A stretch of DNA of 36,175 nucleotides from Chitinivibrionales bacterium (GCA_014728215.1 WJLZ01000193.1:1-36175); one strand, 5' to 3'. Counted from the stretch's first letter, positions 1 to 7,739 are shown. Made by a program: numbers and translations. The notes: generated by a model not told the origin, from the sequence alone.

Positions 1-406
1 CGATATCGGGCATGCCGTTTCGCTTGCTTGCCCAGGTGACTCCTTTGTCGGTGCTTTTGCAGGGCCCGCTCATGGTGGCTGCCCAGATTATATCAGGATT
101 TTCAGGGTGAAACGTAAAATCGCCGATCTCCCAGCTCGGAAGGCCGAAAGTCGCAAGCCATGAATCTCCTTTATCAAAACTGACGCCAATACCCAACATA
201 TCGCCGCCTAAAAGGACATGGTTGGGATCGTGGGGGCTGACTGCAATCGAAGTAAGCCGGCCGCCGGATCCGGGTTCGTGAAGCGGGGTCCATTCGATCT
301 GGGTAGCGGCGATGGCTGGCATAAAACACCATGGTGCCAGGAACGCAACCGCCCGGACACATTTGATTAGGTCATCCGGCACAATTCCGGTAATTTTTCC
401 GATCAC
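1..406 (-). CDS. Exported BNR/sortilin-like beta-propeller protein, N-terminal part
   Basis: Reading the minus strand from a GTG at 406 gives about 135 residues open to the window edge, so only the N-terminus is present. A GAGGG Shine-Dalgarno lies about 6 nt before the GTG, which decides the start. A hydrophobic stretch (VAFLAPWCFMPAIAA) looks like a signal peptide. After it come patterns typical of BNR/VPS10-type propellers: ITSIAVSPHDPNHVLLGG-like blade starts, SFDKGDSW and STDKGVTWA, which resemble Asp-box (SxDxGxTW) motifs. Such proteins are usually secreted or surface-bound glycan- or protein-binding factors. The substrate cannot be told from this fragment. A shadow frame (174-362) covers the same DNA but lacks these motifs. 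Confidence 0.72.
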   Translation of the reverse strand, partial: MIGKITGIVPDDLIKCVRAVAFLAPWCFMPAIAATQIEWTPLHEPGSGGRLTSIAVSPHDPNHVLLGGDMLGIGVSFDKGDSWLATFGLPSWEIGDFTFHPENPDIIWAATMSGPCKSTDKGVTWASKRNGMPDI

Positions 407-600
407 TATTTTTCCCTCGATGAATTTTAAGAGGTTTCGCCTTTTACGCAAACAGTATGTAATCAAAATATAAAATGGAGCATAACAACAAATATATATT
501 GACTTCATAAATATGCTTTGAAAAAATCAATAGCGGGATTTTTCTGAACCAATCAATTAATTTCTCAAAATCACCTGCAACCGGCTATTATTTTTTATCA

Positions 601-929
601 ATGCACAACATGCCATGTAGAACTCTGTTTCTTATTTTGATTGCCGCGATTTTTTTTTGCAGCAGGGATTCTTCGATTGCTCCAACCGAAAAACTCTCAG
701 CGCCTGTACCGGTCGCTCCTGATTCCAACGATTCCGGATTTATTATTGACGGCATTCAATCGTGGTATCTAATTCCCATCCGGTCAGCCTTAATGAGAAA
801 AATTTCAGCGAGCTTGATAGTGTCCTGGATTATTGCGATCGTTTTCTGGCATCGGAAGGTAAAGGGTCTGTTGTGTATGCGCGAATGAAAGATCTTCGGA
901 AGGTGTGGAATCAGACAAATAGCAGGTAG
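601..929 (+). pseudogene. Frameshifted small exported/lipoprotein-like gene
   Basis: The frame opened at 601 encodes a signal-like start (LFLILIAAIFFC, a weak lipobox) followed by a Ser/Pro/Ala-rich linker, then degenerates into hydrophobic residues and stops at 888. In the frame one base back, an amphipathic tail that looks like real protein (NFSELDSVLDYCDRFL, then KGSVVYARMKDLRKVW) runs from about 771 to a TAG at 927-929. That second frame is closed upstream by a TGA at 747-749. A single-base deletion between about 750 and 771 would explain both halves, giving an ancestral product of about 109 residues. A run of nine T near 651-659 sits in the signal region. No Shine-Dalgarno is visible. 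The family is not recognised. A sequencing error is equally possible. Confidence 0.45.
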
Positions 930-1029
930 ATAACAATTATGCCAGGCTGGAAGGCTGTGAGCTACTCATATTTCGAATATATTCTGGTTGTGATTTTCTG
1001 TATATGCTGTATTGGACGTGATACCGGTT

Positions 1030-1401
1030 TTAAGCAGGAAAGAATATAACCCCTTCACGCCCCTCAAAATCACTGTCCTGGGTCCATACTACTGCGTTAT
1101 ACTTACGGGCGGTAGCAAGGATAATACTATCTGCCATGGGAAGAGAGAATTGCAGGCTGATCAATGCTGCATTACACGCCAGGCTTGCGGTCAAATCGAC
1201 AACGGATCCCTGTTGTAAATGTGCCTGCGCGACTATTGCCGAATCGGCCCCCTTTTCCCGCATCAACACCTCGGTTACTTCGTAAATAACTATCGATGGA
1301 ACAAGCAGGTTGCCGATATCCTGTATCGGTTCGGCAAATTTTTCTGCGTTTGCGCTGTCAGCCAGAAATGCAAGCCATCCGGAAGAATCAACAAGGTTCA
1401 T
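1030..1401 (-). CDS. vapC: VapC-type PIN-domain ribonuclease toxin
   Basis: The 123-aa product has the length and layout of a VapC toxin. PIN domains are metal-dependent endoribonucleases, commonly aimed at tRNA or rRNA. The expected acidic residues are present: D5 in NLVDSSGWL, E41/E44 in the YEVTEVLM helix, D91 in PMADSIILATA, and D109/D111 in VVWTQDSDF. It overlaps the upstream antitoxin gene by 4 bp (1398-1401), the usual translational coupling of toxin-antitoxin pairs. Nothing suggests inactivation. The target RNA is not predictable from sequence. Confidence 0.9.
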   Translation of the reverse strand: MNLVDSSGWLAFLADSANAEKFAEPIQDIGNLLVPSIVIYEVTEVLMREKGADSAIVAQAHLQQGSVVDLTASLACNAALISLQFSLPMADSIILATARKYNAVVWTQDSDFEGREGVIFFPA

Positions 1402-1604
1402 ACGCGGTCCTGCTCACGATCGATTGTCGTATTAATACCGCGTGCAAAGCCCCTCAGGTCACCCAATGTGCGGAGAGGAACAAACTCTATGCGATCCCCG
1501 AATTCCACAACCTGCATTTTTTGTCCCGGCTGAAGATGCATCGATTCACGGATGCTGCGCGGGATAACTACCTGGAATTTCGGCGAAATTTTCACGGTTT
1601 CCAT
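1398..1604 (-). CDS. vapB: VapB-type AbrB/MazE-family antitoxin
   Basis: This 68-aa protein begins METVKISPKFQVVIPRSIRE, the swapped-hairpin AbrB/SpoVT DNA-binding fold (KxQVVIPxxIR core, then PGQKMQVVEFGDRIEFVP). The C-terminal 20 residues would wrap and inhibit the PIN toxin encoded just downstream. An AGAGG Shine-Dalgarno sits 5 nt before the ATG at 1604. Antitoxins of this type repress their own promoter together with the toxin, which fits the symmetric site at 1612-1652 immediately upstream. Confidence 0.9.
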   Translation of the reverse strand: METVKISPKFQVVIPRSIRESMHLQPGQKMQVVEFGDRIEFVPLRTLGDLRGFARGINTTIDREQDRV

Positions 1605-1611
1605 AAAGCCT

Positions 1612-1652
1612 CTATCGATATTGCACTTGTATTACAAATATACTATCGATAT
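1612..1652. promoter_or_regulatory. Symmetric operator-like site upstream of vapBC
   Basis: Two identical 10-mers, CTATCGATAT, lie at 1612-1621 and 1643-1652, exactly 31 bp apart (about three helical turns). Each contains the palindrome TATCGATA. Midway between them sits a third palindrome, TTGTATTACAA (1627-1637). The midpoint of the two outer palindromes and the centre of the inner one coincide at base 1632. The site starts 8 bp upstream of the vapB start codon, where VapBC autorepression sites are normally found. Binding by VapB is inferred. Confidence 0.6.
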
Positions 1653-1992
1653 GGCATAAATGCAAATATTTCTTTTCAGGGTGTGAAACTAAATATCGGA
1701 ATTCAGTCTTGTCCAAAATAGAACGCTAATTACGCTAATATAGCTGATAATCGCTGATCAGAAAGATAAAAATATCAATCTAAAAAAATACAAAACAAAG
1801 AATTGCCATAAACAAATCCACATCCCCTCCTCGCTTTCAATCGGAATGCCGGTAATCCCTCCAAAGCTCCGCGAATCACCGAAACTTTTGCGGTGCAAAA
1901 ACGCCATAACAGTAATTAAATAATCCTTTCCTTGATTTCGCTGCCCTGCACAGCTATTTTTATGAACAATAACTTTCCATTATGGAGTTTAT
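1653..1992. other. Gene-poor region between vapBC and the AI-2E permease gene
   Basis: I see no convincing coding sequence here on either strand. Codon-like patterning is absent and the ORFs crossing it are shadows of vapBC. The stretch holds a short degenerate tandem repeat (1724-1760) and an AT-rich segment (about 1765-1805). At its right end is a GGAG Shine-Dalgarno 5 nt before the ATG at 1993. No clear terminator or promoter pair stands out. Confidence 0.5.
1724..1760. repeat. Degenerate 9-10 bp tandem repeat
   Basis: Four adjoining units can be read: CGCTAATTA, CGCTAATATA, GCTGATAAT and CGCTGATCA. All share a (C)GCT-[AG]AT core and drift gradually along the array. It lies in intergenic DNA with no hairpin potential of note. 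Its function is unknown. Confidence 0.45.
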
Positions 1993-3291
1993 ATGCCCGA
2001 AAATCCCGTACCTGAAAAAAACAATAATCCTCAAAAAGAGCAGGATTCACCGGAAAATCCCAAAAGCCCGGAAACAGTTGATTCTCATTCGGAAAAACCT
2101 GCGGAACAGTCTGCGGGCCCGAATCCTGATGAGGAGCAGAGAAACAAACCGGTAGAGAAGTTTCCGGTGAAATCGACTCAACCGGATTCCCTGAATATCG
2201 GACACCATTCGTCCGCCTATAAAGCCACTGGTGCCCGTCTCAACCGAAAAGTCCTCGTTGTCATGCTTGTCCTTCTCGGCCTGATGCTTGTTCCTATTAT
2301 TAAACAGTTTCTGGTCCCCCTGGTTCTTGCCGCTACTTTTGCGACTCTTTTCTATCCGTTATATCAATGGTTTTTGAAACACTTCAAGCACAAAAAGGCC
2401 CTCTGCTCCGTACTCACCTGTCTGATTCTTATTCTGGGAGTACTTATTCCTGCCTATATTTTGGTTCACCTCGTGACTCTTCAGACAATCGAATTATACA
2501 CTACTGCAGAACCGAAAATACGGGAGGTAATCAGCAGGGGAGAGGAAGGTATTCTTGGGCAGCTGCAAGATTTCAAGCTGGTTAGCTGGCTCAGGCTGAG
2601 TCAGATAGACTGGAGATCATCACTGCAGGATGCAGCCAAATCACTCGGCAAGATTTTGACCGCTGCTTTCAGCCGGACATCCACCGGTGTTCTCCAGCTT
2701 GCCGCCAATCTTGCAATCATGTTTTTTACCATGTTTTATTTCTTTATTGATGGTGAACACATTATACGCCATCTCCGGTATCTGAGCCCCTTGCGGAACG
2801 ATTATGAAGACCTCATTTTCAGCAGGTTTCTTCTCATATCTCGCGCAACTGTCAAAGGAACCTTTCTGGTTGGATTGACCCAGGGAGCGATCGGTGGAAT
2901 AACACTCCTTATCTTCGGCATAAACACATGGCTTTTATGGGGATTTATCATGGTAATCCTCTCGATCATACCCATGATTGGCGCGTGGCTTGTGATGGTT
3001 CCTGCTGCAATTATACAGATTCTTCTGGGCAATATCTGGCAGGGTGTCGGTATCGCAATAGTCAGTACCGTTGTCATTTCAAATATCGATAACCTTCTCA
3101 GGCCCCGACTGGTGGGGAAAGATGCCAAAATGCATGACCTTCTGATATTTTTCTCGACCCTGGGCGGGATCGCAATCTTTGGTGTCATGGGCTTTATTGT
3201 AGGACCGGTGATTGTTTCGCTCTTTATCACGGTGCTCGACATTTACGGCATGGAATTCAAAGAAGAACTGTCATCGCCCTATACCAATTGA
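1993..3291 (+). CDS. AI-2E family transporter (PerM/TqsA-like permease)
   Basis: The product is 432 aa. Residues 1 to about 88 are a hydrophilic Pro/Glu/Asn/Ser-rich cytoplasmic tail unusual for the family. It is followed by an AI-2E/UPF0118 membrane core of some eight helices: a first pair at LVVMLVLLGLMLVPIIKQF and VLAATFATLFYPLYQWF, a long amphipathic middle segment, then LAIMFFTMFYFFIDG, GAIGGITLLIFGI and the late conserved block around IDNLLRPRLVGKDAKMHDLL and GFIVGPVI. Family members have been linked to quorum-signal export, Na+/H+ exchange or other small-molecule export, so the substrate is open. It is preceded by GGAG 5 nt before the ATG and stands 152 bp from the next gene, so it may be a single-gene unit. 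Confidence 0.88.
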   Translation: MPENPVPEKNNNPQKEQDSPENPKSPETVDSHSEKPAEQSAGPNPDEEQRNKPVEKFPVKSTQPDSLNIGHHSSAYKATGARLNRKVLVVMLVLLGLMLVPIIKQFLVPLVLAATFATLFYPLYQWFLKHFKHKKALCSVLTCLILILGVLIPAYILVHLVTLQTIELYTTAEPKIREVISRGEEGILGQLQDFKLVSWLRLSQIDWRSSLQDAAKSLGKILTAAFSRTSTGVLQLAANLAIMFFTMFYFFIDGEHIIRHLRYLSPLRNDYEDLIFSRFLLISRATVKGTFLVGLTQGAIGGITLLIFGINTWLLWGFIMVILSIIPMIGAWLVMVPAAIIQILLGNIWQGVGIAIVSTVVISNIDNLLRPRLVGKDAKMHDLLIFFSTLGGIAIFGVMGFIVGPVIVSLFITVLDIYGMEFKEELSSPYTN

Positions 3292-3443
3292 AATGTTTTC
3301 CGCGGAACACCCCCAAAGGCACGGAATAGAGAAACGATACGTGTCTCTTGTGGCTGGATGCCGGATAGTGCAATAACATCTATAGTATTCGGGATTTGAT
3401 TGTCTTATGAGCATTGGAATTTGAGAGGTAGAAAACATTTCTT

Positions 3444-5777
3444 ATGACAACTGATAAAAATATGAATAATTCAATTTTAATGGGTTTCCTTCTCCAAAAC
3501 GTTCCTCTCTTTACGGGTTTTTCTGAAGAAAAGATTCAGAAATTAATCGACCATTCCCGTGTTACCACATTCGAGGGTAAGGAAGCGGTTGTCGAGTTTG
3601 GTGAAGAAGGAAGATTTCTCGGCGTTATACTTGAGGGCACCGCCGAAGTATCGGTAACCGACAATACCGGTAAAAAATATAAGGTAGCAATTCTTGAACC
3701 GGGAGATATTTACGGCGAAATGTCACTTATGACCGGGGATAAAACAGTTGCTGATGTAATCGGAATAACCCGGTGTAAAACACTGCTCATTCCCCAGACA
3801 CTTTTTTCTTCGATGGTGATAACTCATCCGCCCGCAATCCGATATCTGTCGAAACTCATAGCCCGGCGGTCAAAGGGTTATGCTCCCGGTATGGAGGTTA
3901 CCTCCGAAGCGTTACACAAAAGCGATGATCCCTATGGGTTCAGGCTTCGGACCGAAATGCCTTCAAAAATACTCATTATCAACTGCGGATCGTCATCATT
4001 AAAATACACCCTTTTTGATACCGGGAATCCGGGTGCAGAAATCCGTGGTGTGGTGGAGCGAATCGGTGAGTCACGGTTGATACATTTATCATCGTACAGC
4101 ACTACACGCAGCTCCGATGAGCTTCCCGGGGGAGATCATGCCGATGCATTCAGAGCCGTGATCGATTATCTTGTCGATAAATGTAAGGTAATCAAATCTC
4201 CCGGCGATATTACGGCGGTGGGGCACCGGGTTGTTCATGGAGGTGATCAATTTTCCGGGCCGGTTATTATCGATGATACGACAATGAAAGCAATTGAGGA
4301 TGCCGCCGTTCTGGCCCCCCTTCATAACCCCGTGAATATTATCGGCATTCGCGAGGCACAGAAGATTTTTCATTCTGTACCCCATGTTGCTGTGTTCGAT
4401 ACGACCTTTCATCATACACTCCCGCCCTATGCCTATATGTATGGGCTTCCCTATGAACTGTATAAAGAGAAAAAAATCCGCCGTTACGGATTCCATGGGA
4501 TGTCTCATTTCTACATATCCCTCAAAGCCGCCGAATATTTGCATCGCCCGTTCAATGAACTCGAAATAATTTCGTGTCACCTGGGAAACGGAGCATCCAT
4601 GTGCGCAATCGACCATGGACGGTCGGTTGATACGAGCATGGGTTTTACTCCCACGCCCGGTTTGATTATGGGAACCCGGACAGGTGATATCGATCCGTCA
4701 ATACTGCTCCATCTCATGCGGACCGAAAACATGTCGGTTGATGAACTGGATCATTTAATTAATAAAGAGAGCGGATTAAAGGGAATATCGGGAATCTCAA
4801 ACGATATGCGGGAAATCGAAGATGCCGCGGAAAGGGGAGAGCACCGTGCTCTTCTGGCATACAAATCATTCTGTTATCACATACGTAAATATATCGGGGC
4901 CTATGTGGCGGCGATGCAGGGGCTTGATGTGGTTGTGTTTACCGGGGGAATAGGATATAAAAGTCCTGGAGTGAGGAGCCTTTCCTGTCAGGGACTCGGC
5001 TACATGGGGATTGATATCGATGAGTCGAAAAATCATTCGGTTCCCAGTGACGGCGCTGTAACAGATATTTCTCACGAAGGATCACCGGTCAGAATCCTGG
5101 TCATTCAAACCGATGAGGAACGGATGATCGCCAGGGAAACGCTCAGAACAATCCAGACAGAATATATTACCCGGATTGTATCTTCACAGAAGGAAACTCC
5201 GATTCCCATTGAAGTTTCCGCTCATCATGTTCATCTTTCACAAGACCATGTGGAACGCCTTTTCGGAATGGGTCACCAGTTGACCCCAATCGGTGATCTT
5301 TCCCAGCCCGGACAGTTTGCCTGCAAAGAGAGAGTGACATTTGTGGGGCCTAAGGGAAAAGTTGAACGGGTACGGGTTCTGGGACCGGTGCGGAAAGAGA
5401 CTCAAGTGGAAATTTCCATGACCGAACAGTATAAACTGGGAATCCATCCACCCATACGGGAATCGGGAGACCTTGCCAATACCCCGGGCATTATCCTTGA
5501 AGCCGATGGAAGTAGTGTGTCAATCGATAAGGGGGTTATCTGCGCAATGCGTCATATTCACATGGCACCCGAAGATGCTCTGAAATTAGGACTGCGTGAC
5601 CGATATGTTGTCCGCATGCGTGTCGGCGGCGACCGGGAACTGGTATACGGTGATATTTTAGTACGGGTGAATCCCCGGTATAAACTGGCGATGCATCTGG
5701 ACACCGATGAAGCTAATGCGGCAAATATTACCGACGGTATGAATGGATATATAGATAGTATACAGAGCAGGGAGTAA
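3444..5777 (+). CDS. ackA-pduL: Three-part fusion: cNMP-binding-like domain, acetate kinase, PduL phosphotransacylase
   Basis: This 777-aa protein joins three domains. Residues about 16-138 form a Crp/cNMP-type beta-roll with the cassette GDIYGEMSLMTGDKTVADV (87-105); the Arg that normally contacts the cyclic phosphate is replaced (K100-T101). Residues about 174-570 are a full acetate kinase: N180, S183-S185 and K187 in INCGSSSLK, R262 in GHRVVHGG, D319 in FDTTFH, H351 in RYGFHGMSH, R412 in MGTRTGDIDP, and the late metal-site Glu in QTDEERMIARET. The usual GGIGENS loop reads GGIGYKS (501-507). Residues about 586-773 are PduL, with Zn ligand positions H595/H597, H704/H706 and H751, and R650 in GPVRKETQ. 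The chain would interconvert acetate plus ATP and acetyl-CoA through acetyl phosphate, possibly under ligand control. An AGAGGT lies about 13 nt before the ATG. An ATG at 3462 is a less likely alternative start. Confidence 0.92.
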   Translation: MTTDKNMNNSILMGFLLQNVPLFTGFSEEKIQKLIDHSRVTTFEGKEAVVEFGEEGRFLGVILEGTAEVSVTDNTGKKYKVAILEPGDIYGEMSLMTGDKTVADVIGITRCKTLLIPQTLFSSMVITHPPAIRYLSKLIARRSKGYAPGMEVTSEALHKSDDPYGFRLRTEMPSKILIINCGSSSLKYTLFDTGNPGAEIRGVVERIGESRLIHLSSYSTTRSSDELPGGDHADAFRAVIDYLVDKCKVIKSPGDITAVGHRVVHGGDQFSGPVIIDDTTMKAIEDAAVLAPLHNPVNIIGIREAQKIFHSVPHVAVFDTTFHHTLPPYAYMYGLPYELYKEKKIRRYGFHGMSHFYISLKAAEYLHRPFNELEIISCHLGNGASMCAIDHGRSVDTSMGFTPTPGLIMGTRTGDIDPSILLHLMRTENMSVDELDHLINKESGLKGISGISNDMREIEDAAERGEHRALLAYKSFCYHIRKYIGAYVAAMQGLDVVVFTGGIGYKSPGVRSLSCQGLGYMGIDIDESKNHSVPSDGAVTDISHEGSPVRILVIQTDEERMIARETLRTIQTEYITRIVSSQKETPIPIEVSAHHVHLSQDHVERLFGMGHQLTPIGDLSQPGQFACKERVTFVGPKGKVERVRVLGPVRKETQVEISMTEQYKLGIHPPIRESGDLANTPGIILEADGSSVSIDKGVICAMRHIHMAPEDALKLGLRDRYVVRMRVGGDRELVYGDILVRVNPRYKLAMHLDTDEANAANITDGMNGYIDSIQSRE

Positions 5778-5823
5778 AAAATTGGAGTGATAAAGAGGTG
5801 GAGTACCGAAAGAAAAATCGTTG

Positions 5824-6942
5824 ATGATTCCTCAAATTCTTTCTAAACGCGGCGCGTACATCGATGCTCTTCGGGGAACTGCTGTCATACTCATGGTCCA
5901 GCAGCATCTCGGCAAATGGCTCTGGAACAATCCCTGGAACGATATCCGTTCACAACTCAGCCGCTATCCTTTACTGATCGGGTTTAATGCTCTCGGCGGG
6001 CTCGCGGCACCGATTTTTATTGTTTTAGCCGGCGTAGGGACGGTTTATTTCATCAATAAAAACTCCGGGACCAAATGTGTCCTATTTATTCGGGGGCTTT
6101 GCATAATCGGATTCGGTTATCTGCTCAATGTGATTACGCCCGGATGGTTTACCTGGGGAAGCTGGTATGTGTTGCACCTGATCGGCTTCTCTATCCTTCT
6201 CTCGCCACTGGTGCTCCGGCACAATTCGATCACGGTTTTAGCAATCGGTTTTTTTGCTCTTTTTATCGCCCCTCTGGGACAGGAAATTCTGCAAACTCCC
6301 TATAAACTATATAACCACGCAATGGGCGATACCACACTGCCGGGTGGGGTGTTGCGATTGATGTTCTTTGAAGGCCATTTTCCGATATTCCCCTGGTTTG
6401 GTCTGTTCTGTTTTGGTATTGTCACCGGAAAGCTTCTTATAAATCGTCAGACCCGGTTTTGCCTTGCTCTGGGAGGACTCTTTCTGGTACTTGGGGCGCT
6501 ATTTCCTGCTATGAACAGCTTAATACTCCATGTCTCGAAAGATCATACTCTTTACAGGTTTGTTGCCCTCACCAGCCGGATCTATCCTCCCTTTCCACCC
6601 CTGCTTCTGCTTCTCTCGGCCGCAGTGGTTTTTCTTCTTATTTTCTACCGCTACATGGAAAACAAAAATGTTTTCAATGAACGCTCTGCCATTACTTTGC
6701 TTGGAAGATGTTCATTAACGCTTCTGATAGTACATGTTTTTCTGTTTCGTCAGATGGCGCAATGGCTCGATGTCTACAAGCTATTTTCCGCTTTTGGAAC
6801 AGGATTCTTAATTTCAGGAGTAATCCTGCTCTTTGGTGTTATCGCTAAGTTCTGGAGCAAAGTTGATTTTGCATTGGGAGCAGAGTGGAGTATCAGGAAA
6901 TGGGTACAAGCAGGGAGGAATGATAGTCCAGGGGAAAAATAA
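5824..6942 (+). CDS. Multi-pass membrane acyltransferase-like protein (DUF1624/HGSNAT-like)
   Basis: The product is about 372 aa with ten or so hydrophobic helices. The opening RGAYIDALRGTAVILMVQQH matches the R...DxLRGxxxxxMxxxH signature of the DUF1624/heparan-alpha-glucosaminide acetyltransferase and acyltransferase-3 group. Those enzymes use cytoplasmic acyl-CoA to modify sugars across a membrane. The conserved His is H22 or H23 depending on which start is used. Further motifs are NALGGLAAPIFIVLAGVG and FEGHFPIFPWFGLFCFGIVTGKLL. It starts 46 bp after the AckA-PduL fusion, so co-transcription is likely and a link to acetyl-CoA supply is conceivable. I chose ATG 5824; TTG 5821 is adjacent, and GAGGTGGAG lies about 20 nt upstream. 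The acceptor substrate is unknown. Confidence 0.72.
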   Translation: MIPQILSKRGAYIDALRGTAVILMVQQHLGKWLWNNPWNDIRSQLSRYPLLIGFNALGGLAAPIFIVLAGVGTVYFINKNSGTKCVLFIRGLCIIGFGYLLNVITPGWFTWGSWYVLHLIGFSILLSPLVLRHNSITVLAIGFFALFIAPLGQEILQTPYKLYNHAMGDTTLPGGVLRLMFFEGHFPIFPWFGLFCFGIVTGKLLINRQTRFCLALGGLFLVLGALFPAMNSLILHVSKDHTLYRFVALTSRIYPPFPPLLLLLSAAVVFLLIFYRYMENKNVFNERSAITLLGRCSLTLLIVHVFLFRQMAQWLDVYKLFSAFGTGFLISGVILLFGVIAKFWSKVDFALGAEWSIRKWVQAGRNDSPGEK

Positions 6943-6948
6943 ATAATT

Positions 6949-7365
6949 TTATTTGCTTTTATCGGTTACTTTCGAAACATATTCTTCGGCCTCTTTAATC
7001 ACCACTTCCGAAAAAGCTTTGTCTTCACCCGAATAAGCCTTCTTTTTTTCTGAAGGAAGATCTTCGATTTCCTTCTCGATTTCTTCCAGATACTCATTCC
7101 GCGTTTTATCATCGAGCTTGTGCAGTAGTTTCTGGATCTCGATAATACCGGCGATATTTACTCTTTTGACACATCCTAAATAATGTATATACGCCAGAAC
7201 ATCGATATCCTTTAACGAATAGAGCCGCCGATTTCCTTCAGTACGGGAAGGCGTAATCAATCCCCGTTCTTCGTAAAGCCTGAGCATCCGGGGTTGAATA
7301 TTTAAAATTTCAGCGACTGCCCCAATAGAAAAGTAGGGCTTGTTAACATTAAGTTTTCGAGGCAT
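6949..7365 (-). CDS. MerR-family transcriptional regulator, HspR-like
   Basis: The product is about 138 aa from ATG 7365 (MPRKLNVNKPYFS); an upstream GTG at 7389 would add eight unlikely residues. The winged-helix part IGAVAEILNIQPRMLRLYEE and RTEGNRRLYSLKDIDVLAYI is standard MerR. The following VNIAGIIEIQKLL resembles the HspR subgroup, which represses chaperone genes. The C-terminus is a charged coiled-coil-like helix rich in Glu and Lys, with no cysteine pair for metal sensing. It is third in the sigma factor, HesB-like, MerR set on the minus strand, 74 bp after the second gene. Targets are unknown. Confidence 0.87.
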   Translation of the reverse strand: MPRKLNVNKPYFSIGAVAEILNIQPRMLRLYEERGLITPSRTEGNRRLYSLKDIDVLAYIHYLGCVKRVNIAGIIEIQKLLHKLDDKTRNEYLEEIEKEIEDLPSEKKKAYSGEDKAFSEVVIKEAEEYVSKVTDKSK

Positions 7366-7439
7366 ACTTGAAAAAAATAAAATGTCCACGCGAACTAATA
7401 CAACTAACAGGTTTGATATTTTTCAGGTCAACAATATAA

Positions 7440-7739
7440 TTATTTCGAATTTTGATCCGGAATATTTGATAGAGTAAATGCAGCGTCCTGATTGTCCTCT
7501 GGGTAATCAAGAACTTTGCCCTCAAGAACCGGCTGCAATTTTGAGTCAAATATCAGAATCTCCTCATTTCCATCATTTTTAACGATCTGGTCGTTACCCT
7601 GTGGTTCATCAATAACCATCCGTAATTTCCCCTCCTTATGAGGAGAAACAACAAGTCTGATTGCACTTTTCGGATCGCTTCCCTTACTCTCTAAAAGCTC
7701 TTTCAGCTGTTGTTTTGCTCTTCCGGTTACATTAAGCAT
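7440..7739 (-). CDS. HesB/IscA-fold protein without cysteines
   Basis: The product is 99 aa from ATG 7739, chosen because GAGG lies about 7 nt upstream; a TTG at 7754 is the alternative. The order GRAKQQLKELLES, AIRLVVSPH, LRMVIDEPQGND, ILIFDSKLQPVLEGKVLDY and AAFTL follows the A-type Fe-S carrier (HesB/IscA/ErpA) fold closely. However, all three cysteines that bind iron or a cluster are missing, and the protein has none at all. It therefore cannot act as a normal cluster carrier and may have a structural, chaperone or regulatory role. It sits between the sigma factor (35 bp) and the MerR regulator. Confidence 0.72.
   Translation of the reverse strand: MLNVTGRAKQQLKELLESKGSDPKSAIRLVVSPHKEGKLRMVIDEPQGNDQIVKNDGNEEILIFDSKLQPVLEGKVLDYPEDNQDAAFTLSNIPDQNSK

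Noticed and set aside
174-362. Minus-strand 62-aa open frame at the left edge
   Set aside because: It is a shadow. The neighbouring minus frame from GTG 406 carries a signal peptide and Asp-box motifs.
1219-1721. Plus-strand open frames over vapBC
   Set aside because: They lie opposite two well-supported toxin-antitoxin genes and show no family pattern or ribosome site.
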